Shown: positions 10,521 to 21,381, counted from the first letter of the stretch. The stretch is 64,000 nucleotides of DNA from Bombyx mori (GCF_030269925.1 NC_085112.1:7255501-7319500); one strand, 5' to 3'. Notes: generated by a model from the letters alone, not told the origin. Program-made: numbers and translations.

Positions 10521-12934
10521 TTATCTTTTCTCAACAATTATCCAAATAACATTATTATAACTAGCCGTGTTACGAAGTTTTTTTAAAAATATCTGGTTAG
10601 TTTAAATATTATTAGGAACCCAAGTAGATCTAACATATACCCTAAAGAAGAACATTATCATAATATACATGAAATATGTTAAGCTTGCTGAAATATAACG
10701 AAATGTTTGCTACATTTTGTAGATTCACATTATCGTGAAATTGTGTATATTCGCGAAGTTCTTAGGAATATACTTTCACTGTAAGAGCAGAAGAGTATGA
10801 AACTTATAAGAGATCTTATAAATTAATATTTCATTAAGATATTAATATTTCATTGAATTGGAGTCAATAATTTGAAAAGGAAAACTTGAAATATTTTCCA
10901 CGTAAGACTATCTATCATAAGTGAGAAAATTCAATGCAATCTTATATTTATTTAAAAATACGGAATAGCGCAGCTGCCGAAGTTAGTTAATAAAATTTGT
11001 TGAGGCGTCTTTCTCTTGCCACGAAGTGAATCAGACATGATTTCAAATTGGAAATACAATTTTAGATTTATCGTGTTATTATACATAGTTTACTGAAAAT
11101 AAAACTATTTCTTAGATGCGACCGAAAATAATCTTGAGATTTTTTGAGGTTAGCTAATTTTCTACGAAAAAGAAATATCGCTTTTAATTTTAATTTTGTT
11201 ACAATGATTATTATAGTATTGTATTACTTGTTTGATTGTCTTAAATTATTTTAAATCATAATTGATCTTTATTTTATGGTGGACATATTAGTCATTTAAT
11301 TGAATTATTGAAAAAAAACAACAACACTAAGAAAATAAAATGCATGTAAATTAAGTTTAAAATGTTCTTATATAACTATATATGTAATTTTAATTAACTT
11401 TTTCTGAATAGTCGTATAAATAGATCTGTTAAACTGCATTTAAATTATTTTTTACTTCTTTTATGATGATCTGCTGAGAATTGAATTGTTTTATTCTACT
11501 ATTCCTTTCATAGAAATAACGTATGTGTATAAATATCTTGTAAATCTAAAAGTTTAAAAATAAAATTGGAATAACAGAACCAATTAATTAAAACTAGCAA
11601 CATAGCATTCATCGCCTAATTTCACGTCAATTTTGTTTTGAAGATCAACAAATTTTGTTTATCAAATCAATGGTTGCGGAATTTGAAATCAAAAGTAATC
11701 TGCGAATGTGCAAACGGAAGGAGATGGATGACAAGGAAAATACGCGAGAAATTCAAAAGGAAAGCAAGGTGGGGCGGGCGAAGAAAATTGGCTTCATTAG
11801 ATAGAGGGACGGCGTTATCTGTGAACACACGGTCGTGACAGACCGCGAGCCCGACCGCAAAAACTGCACTCTAGTTCCTATGGATATGAATTAGTTATGA
11901 ACTTTTGTTTGCTCCTGATTTATGACGTCCCTATCTACGTATTATATATTGGCGTATATCTTGCTTATCGTAAATAAATGATTTGTTGATCGTTTTGAAT
12001 TGTAAACAATAGCAAAAACATCCATTGTAACTTTTGCTTCCTAAAATTTTAATAGCTAAATTATTTCATGCCGTTTGAAGTTTTTTTTTGTATATTTTAA
12101 TTTTTTGCCAATGAGTTCTACTATAGCAAGGCTGTAACGACATTTTTACTTAATTTTGACAGTTAAAATAAAGTAAGCGTAAAACAGCAGATTTAAGAGT
12201 CTAAGCTCTTCGTCCAAGTAGTCTGCTTCACAATACATGTTCGCTAAACGTTGTTGTTCTTTTTGAATATCTCAGCATAAGTTAGGAAGCATTACGGTAT
12301 GCTGTTTCCAAAATGAACTTAATCGTTAAGACCTATATTGAAATGCTGAGCAATACGATCTCTTACTTAAATTACACAGCAACGCATTTAATGTCAGAAA
12401 AAGTTATTTGTCATCCTTTCTCAACGAACCACCGTACCAATTTTGCATAACAGGCATAATAAAGTCGCCAGGAAAATCGGCTTAAGTCGTTGGGGTTTTC
12501 CGAAAATTGTTGAGTTAATAGCACTGAGAAGTTGTCATTTCTTTGGTACATCTGTAACTTTAGGAGACAGTAACAATTATTTGATGAACTTAGTTTCATC
12601 GTAATATATTGTTTGGAAATTTAGTTTTGGAATGTTTCAATTTTATAACATACATAATATACGTAGTAGGCAACTTAGTTTTAGAATTCTGAATGTTTGG
12701 GTTGAGTGAGGCTCGTTTATGTGGTAATTGGCACCGCAATCAGTAGCCGCTCTAGCTGTGAGAAAGTTCTCCGCTGCTCGCCTTCGCAGAGTCGATTTAC
12801 AAATTGAAGCTTTGCTGCAACGTATAGACAAATAGATATACGTTATATACGACGAATATAGCTCATAAACTAAGCGAGCGAGGTGAAAAACCGTTTCAAA
12901 TTGACTACTACAACTCGAGACTGATAGTTGTTCA
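10521..12934. other. AT-rich DNA, no recognised feature
   Basis: 11690-11870 is purine-rich and GC-richer, with a 66-codon basic open frame (11638-11838) that I do not recognise. No exon or element structure is convincing. Confidence 0.4.
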
Positions 12935-13380
12935 TTTTTTTTTTTTATTGCTTAGGTGGGTGGACGAGCTCACAGCCCATCTGGTGTTAAGTGGTTACTG
13001 GAGCCCATAGACATCTACAACGTAAATGCGCCACCCACCTTGAGATATAAGTTCTAAGGTCTTAAGTATAGTTACAACGGCTGCCCCACCCTTCAAACCG
13101 AAACGCATTACTGCTTCACGGCAGAAATAAGCAGGGCGGTGGTATCTACCCGCGCGGACTCACAAGAAGTCCTACCACCAGTAATTACGCAAATTATAAT
13201 TTTACGGGTTTGTTTTTATTACACGATGTTATTCCTTCACCGTGGAAGTCAATCGTGAACATTTGTTAAGTACATATTTCATTAGAAAAATTGGTACCCG
13301 TCTGCGAGATTCGAACACCGGTGCATCGCTCATCACGAATGCACCGGACGTTTTATCATTTAGGCCACGACGACTTCTAC
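12935..13380 (-). mobile_element. Bm1-type SINE, essentially full length (446 bp)
   Basis: The reference copy for this window. On the minus strand it begins with the tRNA-like head (TAGAAGTCGTCGTGG, A-box-like region 13350-13370, B-box-like GTTCGAATCTCGC near 13305-13320). It continues through the spacer ending in TAATTACTGGTGGTAGGACC and the conserved body, and ends GCAATAAAAAAA (12935-12953). The internal A and B boxes would make an RNA polymerase III promoter. Mobilisation would need LINE enzymes in trans. Confidence 0.92.
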
Positions 13381-14171
13381 TGCAGTTAAGATATAAGCAT
13401 TAATTCGGATTCCTGAATGCAAACTTTCCGCTTTCGTTTGTGCACGGCGAGATTCTTTATCAAGTTTATTTTTAGCGCCCGCCTCGCTTGAGTGCTCAAA
13501 ATTTAAACGTCGATACTAAATTTACTATCGATAAACAAAAACCTTTTCAAACGACGATACATTCATAAGCGTATTTACTTATATTTATCCACATTACGTA
13601 AACAGATTTGCTTATATGAGTCGACTATTATCAAAGCCGGCAATGTGACTTTTGGACAATTATTGGTAAATCAGAAAAACGAATTATGTATTGACTTTGT
13701 ATTCCATTGGCAGTCACAAAACTCTTCTGAGCGACATCTTAGATAAATAACAGGTTAAGTATTAACCTTTATTTAATGCAGGTTTTGAACCGTATTCTTT
13801 GAAGGAGACGATTATATTCAAATAAATCTGTATTGACATATCAATAACATTTTTTTGTCCAAATTCACAGATTGCCACCTTTGATAATAGACGACTCATA
13901 TATGTGATAAGGAAAAAACGGTAAGTAAATATCATTCACATCGGCATGCACAAAAGCTACCGAGAAAGATCGCTCTGTATAATCAGAATATTCATACAAT
14001 TCGAACAGAACCCAATAATTCTCTTTTTAATATTCTGCGACACATGCGGCAGAGCTAATCTGTTGAATAATGGTAGATATCAATGCTGAAACAGACATTG
14101 TGAAAAAACATGATTAGATCTGCTTGGTTATGAGACTAACAAAATAATAAGATATCAAATACTCAATTTGA
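13381..14171. other. AT-rich DNA, no recognised feature
   Basis: Nothing recognised on either strand. Confidence 0.5.
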
Positions 14172-14301
14172 AAATAGCTTTAGTTTTTATATTTTAATGA
14201 CTTTTTAATTAAACTAATCCCAGTCGAAAAGTGAATAAATAGCTTTAGTTTTTATATTTTAATGACTTTTTAATTAAACTAATCCCAGCCGAAAAGTGAA
14301 A
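14172..14301 (+). repeat. Two-copy 65-bp tandem duplication
   Basis: Unit 1 (14172-14236) and unit 2 (14237-14301) both run from AAATAGCTTTAGTTTTTA to CGAAAAGTGAA and differ at only about two positions (CCCAGTCG versus CCCAGCCG, and the last base). Near-identity indicates a recent duplication. Confidence 0.95.
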
Positions 14302-14604
14302 TGTATTATAATTTTAGCTATTTGCTCATATTAAACATATGTATGTATATTCTCATTATGACGATAAAATATTTATCAGAACAAAACAAGAAAAGTTAAA
14401 ATAAGAAGACACCTTTAGATTTAATTTTAACATTAACCAATTTAGGATGATGATAAATTGTGAGCTTAAGTCAGTTAGATTGAGTAACAGAGAGATTAAA
14501 GGAATTTGCAATACTGTCGTAATTATAATTAATTGTCTTAGTTTTCGTTTCAAACAGGTAAAGTAAAACTTCAGTTTAATACCGTTTAAGTACGAAACAA
14601 GAAG

Positions 14605-14859
14605 TTTTTTTTTTTTTTTTTATTGATTAGATGGGTGGACGAGCTCACAGCCCACCTGGTGTTAAGTGGTTACTGGAGCTCATAGACATCCACAACGTAA
14701 ATGCGCCACCCACCTTGAGATACAAGTTCTAAGGTCTCATGTATAGTTACAACGGCTGCCCCACCCTTCAAACCGAAACGCATTACTGCTTCACGGCAGA
14801 AATAGGCAGGGTGGTGGTACCCACCTGCGCGGACTCACAAGAGGTCCTACCACCAGTAA
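14605..14859 (-). mobile_element. Bm1-type SINE, 5'-truncated
   Basis: Minus-strand Bm1 body with a long T run (A tail) at 14605-14622, then TATTGATTAGATGGGTGGACG and on to GGTCCTACCACCAGTAAA. A 124-codon open frame at 14739-15113 is a by-product of reading across this SINE. Confidence 0.92.
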
Positions 14860-15110
14860 AGATAGAAGTTTTCACAAAATTAACACTAAGCCGCATAATA
14901 AGAAAATGTCTTTCGAAACTTTCGTTTAGTTTACTTATATCAAATACTATTTTATACGGCAGCAAAATTGTTGTTAATTTTGAAAACTATTCATTACTAT
15001 TTCTGCCAGAAAATATAGATCGATTTCTGCTTGAAGCTGTTTTTATAATCTTATTGAGAATGTATTCAGTGGCTGATAATAAGATCATAATAGTTATTGT
15101 AACAACTACA

Positions 15111-15432
15111 TAGTTTTTGCCCGCGACTCCGTCCGCGTGGAATAGTTACTTTGGCATAAGGCTAAATTTTAACACCCACTTCATTTATGTAGAAAGTGAA
15201 GATATTTTTGAATTATAGAATGTTAAGGAGCTATTTAAACCCCTATTCTGAAACATTATTTATTGGTGCTCCACTTGTATTGGTCTTACCGTGATGTTAT
15301 ATATATAGCCTATAGCCTTCCTCAATAAATGGGCTACCAAATACTGAAAGAATTTTTTAAATCAGACCAGTAGTTCCTGAGATTAGCGCGTTCAAACAAA
15401 CAAACTCTTCAGCTTTATAATATTAGTATAGA
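15111..15432 (-). mobile_element. Non-autonomous Helitron-like element
   Basis: Read on the minus strand it starts TCTATACTAATATTATAAAG and ends with the GC-rich hairpin region CGCGGACGGAGTCGCGGGC, then AAAAACTA. The terminal CTAG is degraded to CTAT. A related intact copy is at 45285-45701. No Rep/helicase coding is present. Confidence 0.8.
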
Positions 15433-16719
15433 TTAGTGACAGAAACAGGCTGAGAATGTTTTCAGAAATAATCGTTATTCAACTGATGAATGATCAGATA
15501 TTTCGTATATCAACAATCAACTGGATGTCCACAAGTGGCATATGTGACAGCAAAAAAGAAACTTACTGATCACTGGTTAGTATCTGACGGCGAATAAAAA
15601 AGTTTCAAGAGCTGCTTAAGTTAATTGGATGCTAAGTTGAAGGTAGTGAAAAATAAGAAAATTTCGGGAAAGCGACTACGAGTCATAGAATTTATATTTA
15701 AATATAATTTTATGCTAAATTATTCTGTAAATGATTACGAATCGCGACTTCTAATTATAATGATTAACAATAAGCAATAGTAAATTTCGTAAATCGATAT
15801 TTAGTGAAAAAAAAAACGAACATGAAAAATTACCACACAAATAGGTATATTTATTATTTATTATTAGGTGTATTTATTACCCGTGATAATATGAATATTT
15901 TATTTATTGACTAAATAGTAAATTACGAAACGAAACTATTACATTTTTATGATCGTAATTTATGATTTAGTCTGATATCCTTGAGCTAACGGAATCACCT
16001 GTTTCGTGTCAAACAGTTCGCACGCTCGTAAAAACTTACAAAGTAGTATAAATGTGTTTCGCATTCGAAACTTTTGCTAAAAAACTAAAAGTTTCGCACG
16101 CGTTAACTAAAAATTATTGTAGAAATGTTTCTAAACTTATTATGTGATTAAATAAAACAGATAACGTGATTAAAAGTACATATTAGAGTTGTGAAAGAAA
16201 AAAATAGGTTTTTTATAAGCACAGTACAGACGAGAGCACATCAATTAGTTTTTAATGCAATCGGCTATCGGCATTTTAGTGCAATTTTTATATTATAGAT
16301 TTTAGACATGTATATTAGAATTCAGTGCACCTTCCGCCGAGAAGCAGCATTTCGTTATTTTGTGGACTAGTGAGGACCATTATTCTAATGCAAATGAGTC
16401 TTAAGGAGAATGGTGATAATGTGGTAGCCATGGGTTACCGCTTAACATTAGAGGAATCGTTTGCCCTTTCACGTTTTATGTTATCTTGAAATCGTTATAA
16501 TAACTTCAAGAAGTTATTTCCATGTTAAAAGCTACCACTCACCATCGGACGAGGTGACGGAACCGCTAACAACAAGTAGTAACAAAACTGAAGTCGTTAT
16601 AGTTGAACTCGCCGCGAATATTCGCCCAATCATCTTGTTTGAACTTCAAATACTGTACTAAAAATATATATTGCAATAAAAAAACAGTTTTATAAATGTG
16701 TCAACAAAGTATTGTTATG
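15433..16719. other. AT-rich DNA, no recognised feature
   Basis: No recognisable gene or repeat. Short open frames only. Confidence 0.5.
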
Positions 16720-17130
16720 GCTTTTAATAGAGCGACGGAGTTCATTTATACGCCATTGAGGTTGGGTCGATTAAATATTCATCGGCAGGTGAATCTATTG
16801 AGGTTTGTTTTGAGTGCGAACGCGCGGCGTATTGTTGACGTATCCAGGGCAGCGAAACGCTGTCAACTCGCGGCGCTTCGGCTGCGTACTGGTCGCGCTA
16901 CGCTACCCGCTTTGTCTACGGATCTACGAATGTAGAACGTACCCGGCGCTTGCGTAGCCCCGCCTCGCTCTTAGATGAAAGGAACGAACATTACCAGTAT
17001 TTGTAACAGTTTGCGTCAAATTGATATAAATGGAGACGGTTTTAATAAAGTGTAATTGACTTTTGCCGACTTTGCGTCGCATTAATTTCGACCACGCTGA
17101 GACGCCTCGGGCAGGTGCGGCGTTAAATAC
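16720..17130. other. Orphan GC-rich island with opposed open frames
   Basis: GC content rises abruptly (GAACGCGCGGCGTATTG, CTCGCGGCGCTTCGGCTGCG). One frame on the plus strand (16696-16935, 79 codons) and one on the minus strand (16924-17133, 69 codons) meet at about 16930. An AATAAA lies near 17044. Neither frame has a motif I recognise. It may be a remnant of a mobile element or an exon or promoter region. Confidence 0.3.
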
Positions 17131-17389
17131 CATCGGAGTAACTTCTCTGTCTGCTATGAATAATCTTGAATTTAAATTAATGTTAATTATGATGAGTTTT
17201 TAAGTTGGTCCTGATATCTTTTGGATTGATGGTTATAGTACCGCGGAAAAGTCTTATTCGAACGGGTGCTTTTAAACTTCATCAGAATGCCGGAATATTT
17301 CCTTTTACTATGTACTTTATAATTTATGTACTTTTTTTTTTTTAAAATGCTAATTTCTTTTGTGTCTAGCAAGCATATAATTTAAGTTG
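17131..17389. other. AT-rich DNA upstream of the CR1-like LINE
   Basis: The 5' boundary of the downstream LINE cannot be set from this single copy and may fall in or just after this stretch. Confidence 0.3.
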
Positions 17390-17561
17390 TCTTTAATTTT
17401 TCTCTGTTCAATCTCTGCCACTAAACCAGCGAGTTGGTAAGGTAATCCACTGGGTAATTGATTAATTTAGTTTTTTTTTTTAATTTAAGTTCCACTTTGG
17501 ATCTTCTGCATATACACATACACGTCTTAATTGTGCACGTCTGAAATCTATTAACATATCA

Positions 17562-20513
17562 ATGTATGAAACTGATGATTTACTTGATCTCAATGATAGT
17601 TTCTTTTCGTGTACCTCTTCATCTGATAGTTTTGTCAGTGTGAATAGTAGCTCTTCCACAGTTCTGACCCTACATGATCGGATCGCCCAATGTTTTTCTA
17701 CTTATTCCAATAATCTTAATATAGCCCACATTAATGCTCAAAGTGTTCCTAGTCATTATACTGACCTTCTGTCCTCATTTAGCAACTCTCCGCTTGACGT
17801 CATACTTATTACTGAATCTTTTTTAAAACCCTCTCTTCCTTCTTCATTTTTTTCACTCTCTGGATTCGTACTGATCAGAAATGACCGAACCGAGAAGGGG
17901 GGCGGTGGCGTGGCTATCTATCTGCGTGCTGAAATTCCATTTAAGGTTATAAATGCGTCACCCTCTCCTTATTCCGAATCCGCTGAATTTCTTTTTCTTG
18001 AGATCTCCATATTTCACTCTAAACTCCTACTTGGTGTTTTCTATAGCCCTAACCTCAATATTGATTATTTCAATTCTCTTGATTCTGTCTTGCTCGAACT
18101 CTGCTCAAATTACAATCATGTAATCATTATGGGAGACTTCAACACTTGCCTCATCAAAAACAACTACCGATCTCGTCAACTTCTATCTTTACTGTCTTCT
18201 TTTAACCTTCAGGTCTTACCATCTTCTGCTACTCATTTTTCTCCTAATTGTACTCCTTCTTTACTTGATCTCATGATAGTATCTTCTCCTGATAATGTTA
18301 TCACTCATGGTCAACTCTCCGCTTCCTTTTCTTATCATGACTTGATTTATCTCTCCTATCGTGTTCGACCCCCTAAACGTAATTCACAATTTCTCCTACT
18401 TCGCAATTACAAGGGTATTGATCTGGGAGCGTTGCGACGGGATGTAAATAATACCGACTGGTCGTGTATTCTTGAACACCATAACATTAACGACATGGTC
18501 AATTCTTTTAATTATAAGGTAATCAGTTTGTTTGATCAGCATGCCCCCGTCCGTCGAGTTCGAATTAAACATAAACCTGCACCGTGGTTAACGCCGGATA
18601 TTAAAACTCTGATGGCTCGCAGGGACAAAGCCAAAAGAAGATACAAACGTTGCCCCACTGAACACAGCCTGGCCATGTACAAAGCACTGCGCAACCGGTG
18701 CAACCGTTTGTGCAGAGATGCTAAAAGACTTTACTTTCACAAATCACTTGAAAATCGCAGCCCTGCTCATACTTGGAGATTCCTTAAATCTGTCGGCATT
18801 GGCAAAAATCCCGTCTCTTCTGTCAAGGATACTGACTTGTGCGCCCTCAATAAGCATTTTTCTCTCCCTCCTGTGTCACTCAGTGATTCGTCAAAGACGG
18901 CCACGTTGCTTAAGATTTCTAGTCTATCCATACCCCGGATCCCTATTTTTGACTTAAGTCCAGTCTCGGTTGCTGATGTCCGTAATTCCTTTTTCTCCAT
19001 CTCATCCACGGCTGTTGGAATTGATAACGTATGCTCTAAAATGATTGCCCTAATTCTTCCAACGGTAGCACCTATACTTACCTATATTTTCAATTTTTCC
19101 TTTACCTCTAGCAACTTTCCTGATTCTTGGAAACAAGCCTACGTTGTTCCTATCCCAAAAAGCCCCAATCCTATTTTGCCATCTCAGTTCCGGCCTATAT
19201 CTATACTTCCTTTTCTTTCCAAAGTCCTTGAGCACATTGTCCACCGTCAGCTGTCGTCTTTTCTCCTCTCCCACAATCTTCTTAGCTCCTTCCAATCTGG
19301 TTTTCGCAAGGGCCACAGCACGGTTACAGCTCTTCTAAAAGTGACCGATGACATTCGCTGGGCCATGGAAAACAAACAACTAACTTTATTAGTGTTGTTA
19401 GATTTCAGCAGCGCTTTTAACTCTGTTGACTTCGATGTTCTGCTCGAAATACTCAAATCAAACAATATCTCCTCGTCTGCTATTAACTGGTTTGATAGTT
19501 ACCTTCGGGGGTGCTCGCAATGTGTCCGTCTTGACGAGACTTTCTCGGATTGGCAGAACGTCAGTGCGGGCGTTCCCCAAGGTGGTGTTCTTTCTCCTCT
19601 TCTGTTTTCTGTGTTTATAAACTCTGTCACTAGGCTTATATCTTCTAAATTCCACCTCTACGCAGACGATCTCCAGCTATATCACCACTTCTCGGAGCCT
19701 GAAGTTGAATCGGCTATTGCTGCGATGAACAGTGATCTGAAGTCTATCAGTGAATGGGCAAAAGCCTACGGTCTGCACATTAATCCGGGAAAATCACAGG
19801 CTATCATTATAGGGGGTAAACAATTGCGCAGTAGACTCAGCGATCCTATACTCCTCCCAATTTATTTGGATGGGACTCAAATAACTCTAACCGATTCAGT
19901 TAAAAACCTGGGTGTTATTGTAGATCGACATCTTTCGTGGAGTTCTCACGTTGCTGAGATTAGTAGGAAGGTGCACTTTGCCTTGCACTCGTTGAGATGT
20001 CTGCAGGGCTTCTTACCTCAGCATACAAAAATATCTCTCGTCCAAGCTCTCATTCTACCCATAATTGATTACGCCGATGCCTGCTACTTGGATGCCACTG
20101 AGGAGCTCTCAAACAAGCTTGAGAGGATGCAAAATCTATGTATCCGTTTTATATACAATCTCAAAAAATTCGATCATGTTTCTCATTTTCGCAAAGAACT
20201 TAAATGGCTCCCTATACGCCTTCGTAGGAATACTCGAATATTATGTCTCCTATTCAATATCCTACATAAGCCCACTTCTCCCTTATATTTACGTGAGCGA
20301 TTCTCTTTCATTCGTTCTCCTGATGCTCCCTGCAGGTCCAACCAACGTTCTGTTTTGTTATTCCCTTCCCACAAAACCAATTTCTATTCTCACTCCTTTA
20401 CTGTGCACGCGGTCAGACTGTGGAATTGGTTGCCGGCTGACATCCGAGTTTGCAAGTCTGTTTCTGTTTTTAAAAACAAGGTCAAACAATTTTATCTCTC
20501 ATCAACCGAATGA
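17562..20513 (+). CDS. LINE ORF: AP endonuclease + reverse transcriptase (983 aa)
   Basis: Uninterrupted from ATG to TGA. A serine-rich lead (residues 1-50) precedes an APE-type endonuclease: NIAHINAQS (about 53), LITES with the catalytic Glu (about 85), MGDFN (about 189) and a C-terminal motif SYHDLIYL (about 257), where most relatives have Asp before the catalytic His. The RT domain has FRPISILPFLSKVLEHI (about 543), a LLDFSSAFNSVD motif with the first catalytic Asp (about 608), GVPQGGVLSPLLF (about 669) and the YADD catalytic box (about 700). The C-terminal thumb region ends with a RLWNWLP motif typical of CR1/Jockey-group LINEs. No frameshift or stop is seen, so enzymatic competence is plausible apart from the variant endonuclease residue. 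The product would nick target DNA and copy its own RNA by target-primed reverse transcription. Confidence 0.93.
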   Translation: MYETDDLLDLNDSFFSCTSSSDSFVSVNSSSSTVLTLHDRIAQCFSTYSNNLNIAHINAQSVPSHYTDLLSSFSNSPLDVILITESFLKPSLPSSFFSLSGFVLIRNDRTEKGGGGVAIYLRAEIPFKVINASPSPYSESAEFLFLEISIFHSKLLLGVFYSPNLNIDYFNSLDSVLLELCSNYNHVIIMGDFNTCLIKNNYRSRQLLSLLSSFNLQVLPSSATHFSPNCTPSLLDLMIVSSPDNVITHGQLSASFSYHDLIYLSYRVRPPKRNSQFLLLRNYKGIDLGALRRDVNNTDWSCILEHHNINDMVNSFNYKVISLFDQHAPVRRVRIKHKPAPWLTPDIKTLMARRDKAKRRYKRCPTEHSLAMYKALRNRCNRLCRDAKRLYFHKSLENRSPAHTWRFLKSVGIGKNPVSSVKDTDLCALNKHFSLPPVSLSDSSKTATLLKISSLSIPRIPIFDLSPVSVADVRNSFFSISSTAVGIDNVCSKMIALILPTVAPILTYIFNFSFTSSNFPDSWKQAYVVPIPKSPNPILPSQFRPISILPFLSKVLEHIVHRQLSSFLLSHNLLSSFQSGFRKGHSTVTALLKVTDDIRWAMENKQLTLLVLLDFSSAFNSVDFDVLLEILKSNNISSSAINWFDSYLRGCSQCVRLDETFSDWQNVSAGVPQGGVLSPLLFSVFINSVTRLISSKFHLYADDLQLYHHFSEPEVESAIAAMNSDLKSISEWAKAYGLHINPGKSQAIIIGGKQLRSRLSDPILLPIYLDGTQITLTDSVKNLGVIVDRHLSWSSHVAEISRKVHFALHSLRCLQGFLPQHTKISLVQALILPIIDYADACYLDATEELSNKLERMQNLCIRFIYNLKKFDHVSHFRKELKWLPIRLRRNTRILCLLFNILHKPTSPLYLRERFSFIRSPDAPCRSNQRSVLLFPSHKTNFYSHSFTVHAVRLWNWLPADIRVCKSVSVFKNKVKQFYLSSTE

Positions 20514-20772
20514 TCATGGTCCTATACTCTTCGCATATACGAGTGTTACTGTGTTACTTATAATATTTGCTATGTGTATGTGCTATAATTCTCATGTTGT
20601 ATTTGTTATTTTAGTTATGTGTTATTTGTTCTACACACACTTATCACTTTTTATTATTATTCTCATTATCCTCTCGCAGGTCTGCTGGAGGAGATTTCTC
20701 AAAGAAATAAGCAGTGCCTTTGTACATAATTTTCCTATTACTCTGTACTGTGTCTTGTTTTCTGTGTGTACA

Positions 20773-20812
20773 TAAATAAATAAATAAAAAATAAATAAAT
20801 AAATAAATAAAA
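20773..20812 (+). repeat. (AAAT)n 3' tail of the CR1-like LINE
   Basis: About ten tandem AAAT units with one interruption. This marks the 3' terminus of the upstream LINE; such simple-repeat tails replace poly(A) in CR1/L2-type elements. Confidence 0.9.
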
Positions 20813-20855
20813 GTGCGATATCTTCTAAGGTACTCACAAGGATTCTCGCTCACGA

Positions 20856-21055
20856 CTCGGTCGTGCGCGGACGTGCTTTCCGATCCGTGGCCCGCTTGCG
20901 AGCTGCGTCTCTGAACTCACAGTTGTGCTCGACAGTGTAGTGACCGTGAATACATCGTGCTTACAATTCGGTAGTGCGGACGTGCCGATCCGTTGGTCGC
21001 TTGCGATTTGCGTCTCGGAGTCCATTTTTGTGCGCTAAAGTTTTGTAACCGCGAA
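20856..21055 (+). repeat. Two diverged 111-bp units in the LINE 5'UTR
   Basis: Unit 1 starts TCGGTCGTGCGCGGACGTGC (20857) and unit 2 TCGGTAGTGCGGACGTGCCG (20968). Both continue with CCGATCCGTTGG-like, GCTTGCGA, TGCGTCTC and GTAACCGCGAA/GTGACCGTGAA blocks, a period of about 111 bp. Tandem 5' monomers act as internal promoters in some LINEs (mouse L1). The same role is possible here but inferred. Confidence 0.75.
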
Positions 21056-21071
21056 CCCACCCTTTACCAAC

Positions 21072-21381
21072 TGCCTTTTTCAAGGCAAAACCAATCGCTA
21101 CGATCAGGCTTCCTGTGGCACTCACAGGCTAGCGATTTCCTAACCTTTCCCAAAACAACAGTCTTTTTCAAGACTAGACCCCCGCTCGCGATTCTGCCTG
21201 CTGTAGCACTATACAGCCCGAGCGGGTTCCTTTCCTTTTCCCCGCCGATTGCCGTTTTCACGGCATAGGCATTCCCCCCCCCTGCTCCTTGCTGTCCTGC
21301 AGCACAGGGGGGTTACAAATCCTATCCGGGGCCTCGCCTTTCGGCGAGTTCAACAAAAGTCCCGGGGCCGCCCCCCCCGGG
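21072..21381 (+). promoter_or_regulatory. Four tandem two-hairpin modules in the LINE 5'UTR
   Basis: Each module has a 6-bp hairpin with the loop TTTC: TGCCTT/AAGGCA (21072-21087), AGTCTT/AAGACT (21160-21175), TGCCGT/ACGGCA (21250-21265) and CTCGCC/GGCGAG (21333-21348). Each is followed by a longer stem: AATCGCTA/TAGCGATT (21093-21137, with inner CCTGTG/CACAGG), CCCGCTCG/CGAGCGGG (21181-21226, inner CTGTA/TACAG), CCCCCC/GGGGGG (about 21275-21312, inner CTGT/ACAG) and CCCGGGG/CCCCGGG (21361-21381). Spacing is 83-90 nt. Sequences differ but pairing and loop are retained. The last stem ends 14 nt before the ORF1 ATG. Possible roles are ribosome entry, ORF1p binding or packaging; these are inferred. 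Confidence 0.8.

Larger units (their letters stand above)
17390..20812 (+). mobile_element. CR1/Daphne-like LINE, apparently full length, AAAT-repeat tail
   Basis: Contains one long intact ORF (17562-20513), a 3'UTR of about 260 bp, and a 3' tail of (AAAT)n rather than poly(A) (20773-20812). That tail plus the single EN+RT ORF fits the CR1/L2/Daphne group. The 5' limit is a guess, because no target duplication can be matched. Two truncated relatives with the same kind of tail are at 33214-33935 and 61431-62047, from a different family to judge by their C-termini. The Jockey-like LINE begins 24 bp downstream in the same orientation. Confidence 0.8.

Noticed and set aside
14739..15113. 124-codon open frame as a possible gene
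   Set aside because: Its first 40 codons are the Bm1 SINE body read through; the rest is AT-rich without motifs.
20065..20775. 236-codon frame overlapping the end of the CR1-like LINE
   Set aside because: Out-of-frame shadow of the LINE ORF running into the AT-rich 3'UTR.
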